The notes beneath the pieces were generated by a model. It worked only from the letters and a program-made list of their open reading frames with translations. It was not told where the DNA came from and searched no databases. Below are positions 58,543 through 64,000 of a stretch of DNA of 64,000 bases, in pieces. The position numbers and the translations under genes are program-made. The first letter of the stretch is position 1; each line of letters begins with the position of its first letter. This stretch comes from Neodiprion pinetum (lineage: Eukaryota > Arthropoda > Insecta > Hymenoptera > Diprionidae): contig NC_060234.1 of the NCBI RefSeq assembly GCF_021155775.2, positions 13,257,871-13,321,870 of the forward strand, given 5' to 3'.

Positions 58543-58924
58543 TTTTTGGAATTGTTTTTCTAAACTGCAATTTTGTGAACTATAAAACTCATTGATCATG
58601 TCTAATGTAGGATATGTGAACTTGTCAGTAAATACAGGAATGAATAGGAATAAGAGTATGAAAAGGATCAGTACACTGCCGGTGCCCAGACCGGTAGGTC
58701 GTGGGTCATAACATTGTACATCTGAGTTTCCTTAATAAACGTGTTTCGTGTATACTGTGTTTATTGTATATTTCTGAATCTCTTAATGCATAAACATAAC
58801 ATTTTGGCGACGAGGATTTCAAGAAACATACGTGTATAAAAAGTGCGTTGTGAGAATACGTATAAACAGGTACACAAAAGTGTATAAAAGTGTATAAAAG
58901 TGCCGTGCGCATAATGGAGCATCG

Positions 58925-59924
58925 ATGCCAAAAGGAAAGCCAGCTACATCCTGGATATATAGACAGTCAAAAGAACAATTATTAGTAGTGCTAAAAGCAT
59001 TTAAGGTGGAAGTAACTCCGGAATATACAGTGGACACTCTGAGAAAATTGTTAGTCCAAACAGTTTTGGCTGAAAGTGAGGACAGTAACGATGAATCGTT
59101 TGATACTCTAGACGTCGACGGTCGAGAGTTAGACCGAGAGCCAACATCAGAAGGTACACCCGAAGGTGAATCGTCAAACAAAATCATAATGGTAGAAAGT
59201 AAAATAAAACTAGAATTTGACGCCAGTGAAGATGATTGGGAGACTTTCACAGAGCGTTTGGAATTGTATTTTATTGCATCGGGCATAACAGATGCAGAAA
59301 AACAAAAAGCAGTTATGCTCACAAAAGTCAGCCCTAAGACTTATACGTTGATCCGAAATTTATGTGCACCGCAGAAGCCGAAAGATAAGACTTTCGAGGA
59401 GTTACAATTGTTGATCAAAAATCACTTGTGTCCGCAACCGTCGGAAGCCGTTGAGAGGTGTAAATTTCATCAAGCGGCGCAATTGACCACAGAATCGGTT
59501 TCAGAGTTCGTGGCACGGTTGAGAAAGTTAGCAATTTATTGCAATTTTCAGGACTTGAATGCAGCACTTTCGTAATCAATTGGTGTGTGGACTAAGAAAG
59601 GAAGAGTCGCGAGTGTTATTATTTCGAGAGGACAAGTTGACTTTTGATAAAGCTTATAATATAGCAGTAGGCCAAGAAAAGGCTAAGGCTGATGCAAACA
59701 TAAGGGGAAATATTGCTGTTCCGGAAAGTGCGATTCAAGACGTGAATTTCATAAAGAAAAAGAAAAGTGGCAAGAATAGGGCAGCAATGAAGCCGCCTAT
59801 CCGGAATACGGGAAGTAAAAGGGAAAAAAAGTACCATAAGTCCAAGGACTTGCTATTGCTGTGGAGGACCAAACCACTGGAAAAAAAATTGCCGTCACAG
59901 GTGGCAAACCTGTACACTCTGTGA
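58925..59924 (+). pseudogene. Gag of the gypsy-like element, frameshifted
   Basis: 58925-59575 encodes MPKGKPATSWIYRQSKEQLL and a gag core (WETFTERLELYFIASGI, CKFHQAAQLTTESVSEFVAR). A one-base T insertion just before 59573 ends it early, and 59559-59924 continues the gag (QLVCGLRKEESRVLLF). The nucleocapsid lies in the neighbouring frame at about 59845-59960, with two zinc knuckles (CYCCGGPNHWKKNC and CTLCEKKGHMERVC). It packages element RNA into particles. Inactive as read. Confidence 0.75.
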
Positions 59925-60019
59925 AAAAAAAGGACATATGGAGCGGGTTTGCAGAAGCAAACATGGAGCATCATCGGGTGGAAAGCAGCAAGTGAGGTAT
60001 CTGGAACAGACGGCCGAGG

Positions 60020-61164
60020 ATGCTAGTGGCAACAATATCGGATACAACGGAAGATTCTTCATTCATACAGATAAATTCTCTCGTAGAAGACAGCGTAAAA
60101 GCGCCAATGTATATTACTGTAAATATTGACGGAGCAGAGGTAGATATGGAAGTTGATACGGGTACTCGTGTATCAGTCATGTCTTTGTCTAAGCATAAGG
60201 CACTTGTGCCAAGTATGAAATTAGAGAGTACGAAAGCGGTTTTGAATAACTATGGAAATTTCAAAATAGTTCCCTTGGGTATTGCCAAAATAAAAGCAAA
60301 GTTGGGAGGTCTTGAGCGTGTGTGGATTTGTATATAATGGCCCAACAAAGGCCCAACACTGATAGGGAGGCAGTGGTTGCGAGCGTTCGGAATGTGGCCA
60401 ATAAGGTTGTCAACAGAAGATAATAATGTCAATAAGATAGAAGTATGCCAGGTTAAAGAGAGATTGATCAAACTGTTTCCTGAACTGTTTAGTAGGACTT
60501 CGGGTCTTTTCAATTGAGGATCTCTTGAATTAAATCTAAAACCGAACGCGCAACCAGTGGCTCTCAAAGCTCACCCTTTCGCGTTCGCTCTAAAAAACAA
60601 AAAAAAATATAAAACAAACTAGATAGACTAGAAGCAGCAGGGCACATAGAAAAATTACAAGACAGCGAATGGGCAACGCCAATTGTCCCTGTGAGGAAAG
60701 GTCGTGAGGAAATCAGACTTTGCGGAAACTTTAAATTAACGGTAAACCCAAATCTGATCGTGAATAAGCATCCATTGCCTAATGTTCATGATATTTTTGT
60801 TGCGATGCAAGGTGGTGAGTTGTTCTAGGAAATTGACTTGTCAGATGCTTATATGCAAATTCCAGTTAGCGAAAATCGTCGGTAATGTCTCACGATTGTA
60901 ACGCATAAAGGTCTTTACAGATATAAAAAATTACCAGAAGGCATAGCATCGGGTCCTGGAGATTTTCAGAAAAAGATGGAGCATTGCTTAGTGGGAATTA
61001 AAAATGTTGCCATCTATTTGGACGATATTTACGTAACGGGAAAAAATGCAGAAGAGCATTTTGAGACCCTCAAAACTGGATGTCACAAGTTGCAGGAATC
61101 TGGACTAAGAGTAAATAGTGCTAAATGCAAGCTGTTTCAAGACAAATTAGAAATATATTATTGA
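60020..61164 (+). pseudogene. Protease and partial reverse transcriptase of the gypsy-like element
   Basis: 60020-60337 includes MEVDTGTRVSVMS, the DTG active site of a retroviral-type aspartic protease. After a frame change come GRQWLRAFGMWP, ERLIKLFPELFS and KPNAQPVALKAHPFAFALK with stops. EIDLSDAYMQIPV lies near 60832, and 60976-61164 has VAIYLDDIYVTGK, the RT catalytic YLDD block. RNase H and integrase are absent. Several stops and shifts make it dead. Confidence 0.75.
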
Positions 61165-61209
61165 GTCTTGGTGAGCGGTCATAGAAATGTATAATGTATT
61201 TTCGTTAAC

Positions 61210-61238
61210 GTTTCGGCCCGGATATGGGCCCTCCTCAG
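61210..61238 (-). ncRNA. Hammerhead-ribozyme-like core of Penelope-like element 2
   Basis: Minus strand reads CTGAGGA, G, GGCCC, loop ATATCC, GGGCC, GAAAC. This is the same layout as in element 1 but with a different, compensated stem II. CGTT before and AACG after can form stem I, leaving GTT as a possible cleavage triplet. Confidence 0.65.
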
Positions 61239-62642
61239 AACGATTAATTTTTTTATTTGACTGTCAGGAACAAAGAATTTTTTTTATAAAAATATACAAT
61301 AAGACATTAATTACTATAGATGTCATACTATTGAAGCTATTGTCTATTGTAGGTTAGTGAGTACATATTAAATATCTGTTATGATTACACTGGTCTACAG
61401 TGGTTTTGTTGCTCTTGATATTTGAGTCGTCTTAGAAAGATTCGATGTCAACGACCTTAGGAGTAAGCGTAGTTTTTCGAAATTGGCTCTAGTTATTTAT
61501 TTTATCGACATTTTCACATATGACTCAAAAAAGCAATGTTTAGGTGAAAAATTCGATTTCTTTTTTGTAATATCTAAAGTTTATCAAAAAAATACTATCA
61601 ATAACCTTAGTTATGCTTACTTTATTCGGGCAGAAGTATAAAAAATATAAGAAATATAATACTTTGTTGTTCTCGTCATGAAAAAGAGGGCACAACAAGT
61701 TTCTTCGAAAGGGGGGGTATTGGGGTGTTCCGAAAAAAAAAATTAAAAAATTTCTCTCAAACACGCATCAAACTTTCGGTAGAGCATCTTATATAGAATA
61801 TCTCAGCCAAATACGAGCTTTTAATATTGATTTTTTTCCATTTTCCATTTAAATAACAGGTAAAAAAATTTAGGAAAAATATATCTCATAAACGTCTGAC
61901 ATATAAACCATCTAAACGTACATCTAATAAACTATCTGTATTAACAGATTCTTATAGGAAATTTCACGCTCTATAAAAAACTACTGATATAGAACTTTAA
62001 CCGTTCAAGAGAAATTCGCCTTTAAACATTGAGTCATCTCGAATACAATACTACAATAACATAAAAACCAGAGCCAATCTAATATAATCATAATTATATT
62101 CGTAAGTTTTACGTTCTCAAACACCAGGATTCACAGAAAAAATCAGAGCAACAAAAAAAAGTATTTATTTTGTAGAGCTGTGTTATGAAGTGATGAAACT
62201 TGAAGAGTAATTTACCTTTTATAGGAAGGAGGATTAAGATACAAGTCAGAATCGTAAAATACAGTTTGGCGAGCGCAGGTTCTTCAAATAGAATGACAAT
62301 AATCGTTGTCGACTTCTCCAATTGTTAAAAGTATAGGTGTTAAAAATATGGAAGTAATTAATTAAAAAAACTATGTATCTTCACTGTCTATAAGTCAATG
62401 CATTAAAAGGTTTAGAAAAAGGGTTTATGGTAGTTAAAATAGTTTAAACGATGTCCAAACAGTGGTACTGGTATCATTATGACCCTGTTCTCCATGTCTG
62501 AACAATTTTTGTTAAACCGTTTGAGTCAACTGGTAAACAACGACTGATGGGAGAATCAAATATGTCCCAGAGTGAAGGTGAACAAGTATAAACAATTATA
62601 AAAACATGTGGCCTGGGGACAACAAATTTATGTACTTAGTTG
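61239..62642. other. Non-coding region of Penelope-like element 2
   Basis: AT-rich sequence with several short runs of A or T and no supported ORF. It is probably the 3' non-coding part of the element and may include later insertions that I could not delimit. Confidence 0.4.
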
Positions 62643-63944
62643 AGGTTAAACAATGTGTGATGTGTGGGCGGTAATCAGCGGTTTGTAAATATTCCTAAGA
62701 TGTTCAACGTCTTGTCTAAGATTAACCGAATTTGGGTGTCCTGCAATATTGCACATTTCTAGTAGTAACCGTTTATAATAATTGGGTTCTTCACAAAGGA
62801 TGTTTGCATTGTCATAGTTAAAAGTATGTTGTTTTTTGGTCACATGTTTGGTTAGAGCGGTATGTCGATCCTCATTGTCTTGTACATTGCGTTGATGTTC
62901 TTTGATTCTAGTGTCTAGTTAGCGGCCAGTTTGTCCGATATACACTTGATTGCAATCGTTGCAGGGTATTTTGTAAACAACACTGGAACGTTTGCCCATA
63001 GGGATCCTATCTTTTCCCGAATCAAAGACAAGTTGTAAGTCTTTTGAATTTTTTCCCATAAATTTGACATTGTATTTGGTAAATAACCTATTCAGTGACT
63101 CAAAGAGACCCGATACATATGGGATGGGAATAAATGTAGTGGCTGGTTTATTGTTGTCGTCAGCGGAAGCAGAGTCAATATTATCGTCAAGAAGTTTCTT
63201 GATATGTAAGCGTCTCTTATTTATATGTTTGTGTAAAAGGCCGTGTGGATAATCGTTCCATCTTAAAATATTATATATGAGTGACAAATTTTTTTCATGG
63301 AATTCTATACTTGATAATTTGATGGCTCGGTCAACAAGATTAAAGATGGTACCTATCTTGTATGACATCGGGTGGTGGGAATTAAAATTCAAATATCTTT
63401 GAGACCAAGTTTTTTTGTGGAACCAATCTGTTTTGATTTTAGAGTTGTTATGTATCAGCAGTAAATCCAGGAAATTGATGGCATTATTATCTTCTATTTC
63501 GATGGTGAATTGTAATCGTGGATGATATTGGTTGAAAATATTCAGTGTGTAATCTATTTTTTCTTTAGGGACAGCAGTTAAAATATCGTCAACATATCGG
63601 AAATAGAAGGGTAAATCAAAATCTAGATTGCTGATGCATGACCTTTCTAGGTCTTCCATCACCAGATCTGACAAGATTGGAAAGAGAGGGGATCCCATGG
63701 GCAACCCGAATTGTTGTGCGTATGTGTCGTTGTCAAATTTAAAGATTGCCGAATCAAAACAAATGTTTAAGGCTTTAACCAGTTCAGTGAGTGGGATTGA
63801 AATCTTTTTATCTGGAGAGGCCCAACGGTTTTTTACTGCGAGCATAGCGAGATCTATAGGTACATTGGTAAATAGAGATATTACATCTAGTGATATTAAA
63901 ATATAATTGTCTGGAATAATCAGTTTATTTATTGTTTCAACCAA
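62643..63944 (-). pseudogene. Penelope-type RT with GIY-YIG endonuclease, one stop, 5' part off the window
   Basis: The frame 63944-62919 encodes SLDVISLFTNVPIDLAM, GLPMGSPLFPILSDLVMEDL, FYFRYVDDILTAVPKEK (YVDD) and NFLDLLLIHNN, then the start of a GIY-YIG domain (VVYKIPCNDCNQVYIGQTGR). A TAG at 62919-62921 stands where element 1 has Cys. The same frame then continues LDTRIKEHQRN to the end (ITAHTSHIV). It aligns with element 1 throughout at roughly half identity, so the two are different subfamilies. The sequence upstream of 63944 continues to the window edge without a clear start. Confidence 0.85.
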
Positions 63945-64000
63945 TGTAAAGCTATCTTTGACTCTGGAGATAGGGGGGGTGATATTTGTGGTGAGCCATG

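Larger units (their letters stand above)
55220..58600 (-). mobile_element. Penelope-like element 1, nearly complete
   Basis: Minus-strand element with an RT plus GIY-YIG ORF (58542-56497), a 3' non-coding region containing a MITE (55437-55908) and a hammerhead-like core (55290-55318). Its 3' end near 55220 (ATTTCCAAGATCCTACAACA on the minus strand) adjoins the Harbinger pseudogene. The 5' end is hard to separate from the LTR near 58.6-58.8 kb. Confidence 0.75.
58600..61164 (+). mobile_element. Ty3/gypsy-like LTR retrotransposon, truncated within reverse transcriptase
   Basis: An LTR end (TAAACATAACA at 58801) is followed by TTTTGGCGACGAGG, a typical insect gypsy primer binding site. Gag, two CCHC knuckles, protease and the first part of RT follow on the plus strand. 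The element stops at about 61164 where Penelope-like element 2 begins. The LTR start was not located. Confidence 0.75.
61165..64000 (-). mobile_element. Penelope-like element 2, continuing past the right edge
   Basis: A diverged relative of element 1 in the same orientation, inserted into the gypsy RT. The 3' tail (CATTTCTATGACCGCTCACC on the minus strand) starts at about 61165, a hammerhead-like core lies at 61210-61238, about 1.4 kb of non-coding DNA follows, and then the RT/GIY-YIG ORF begins at about 62643. Its 5' part is outside the window. Confidence 0.75.

Noticed and set aside
1..64000. CRISPR arrays, operons, bacterial promoters
   Set aside because: The sequence is eukaryotic with introns; the only tandem array is the 21-bp minisatellite, which has no spacers.

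Overview
The window looks like AT-rich nuclear DNA of an insect. Two ordinary animal genes are visible and the rest is mostly transposable elements. The first gene is the 5' coding exon of a dopamine-transporter-like SLC6 gene at the left edge (minus strand, running out of the window). The second is a complete three-exon ANKMY2 orthologue (28745-32900, plus). A THAP-type P element, hAT, Harbinger, Polinton, Ty3/gypsy and Penelope elements together are compatible with many insects. A hymenopteran is only a guess.

Layout. 1-6.5 kb: transporter exon, then non-coding DNA with a small MITE (3503-3635) and a 27-bp perfect inverted repeat (5597-5925). 6.5-13.0 kb: a decayed Harbinger element with its transposase (plus) and a Myb/SANT partner gene (minus), itself invaded by a gypsy 3' end and by a 2.1-kb LTR. 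13.5-24.0 kb: a P element (8-bp target duplication) with a five-exon THAP region. A hAT element sits inside its coding sequence, and that hAT in turn holds a TTAA-duplicating element and a MITE. 24.0-25.9 kb: a 685-bp inverted duplication with apparently identical arms around a 596-bp spacer that contains a split tRNA-derived SINE. 26-28 kb: a second copy of the same LTR, inverted. 28.7-32.9 kb: ANKMY2. 33-41 kb: mostly non-coding, with MITEs, a 28-bp palindrome inside an 8-bp duplication, a third LTR copy and a transposon-like ORF.

41.2-53.9 kb is the most interesting part. A Mutator-like transposase gene (three exons, minus) continues in frame into a DEDDh (DnaQ-like) exonuclease. An 8.0-kb Polinton/Maverick-like element has landed exactly in the first exonuclease motif, leaving a perfect 6-bp duplication (GTCGAA) and 5'-AG termini. 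The Polinton keeps an uninterrupted 1265-residue protein-primed DNA polymerase. Its second half is rearranged: an inverted copy of part of the polymerase is fused in frame to a decayed integrase with a chromodomain-like tail, and a 21-bp minisatellite is split by a solo LTR. Intron 1 of the transposase-exonuclease gene carries a 516-bp unit with 147-bp direct terminal repeats, each holding a tRNA-like pol III promoter, flanked by a 13-bp duplication.

54-64 kb: a Harbinger-like transposase pseudogene, a nearly intact Penelope-like element, a truncated gypsy element and a second Penelope-like element entering from the right edge. Both Penelope copies carry a hammerhead-ribozyme-like core (CTGAGGA, 5-bp stem, GAAA) downstream of the RT/GIY-YIG ORF. 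All assignments rest on reading motifs, splice signals and flanking duplications by eye. No database search was run.
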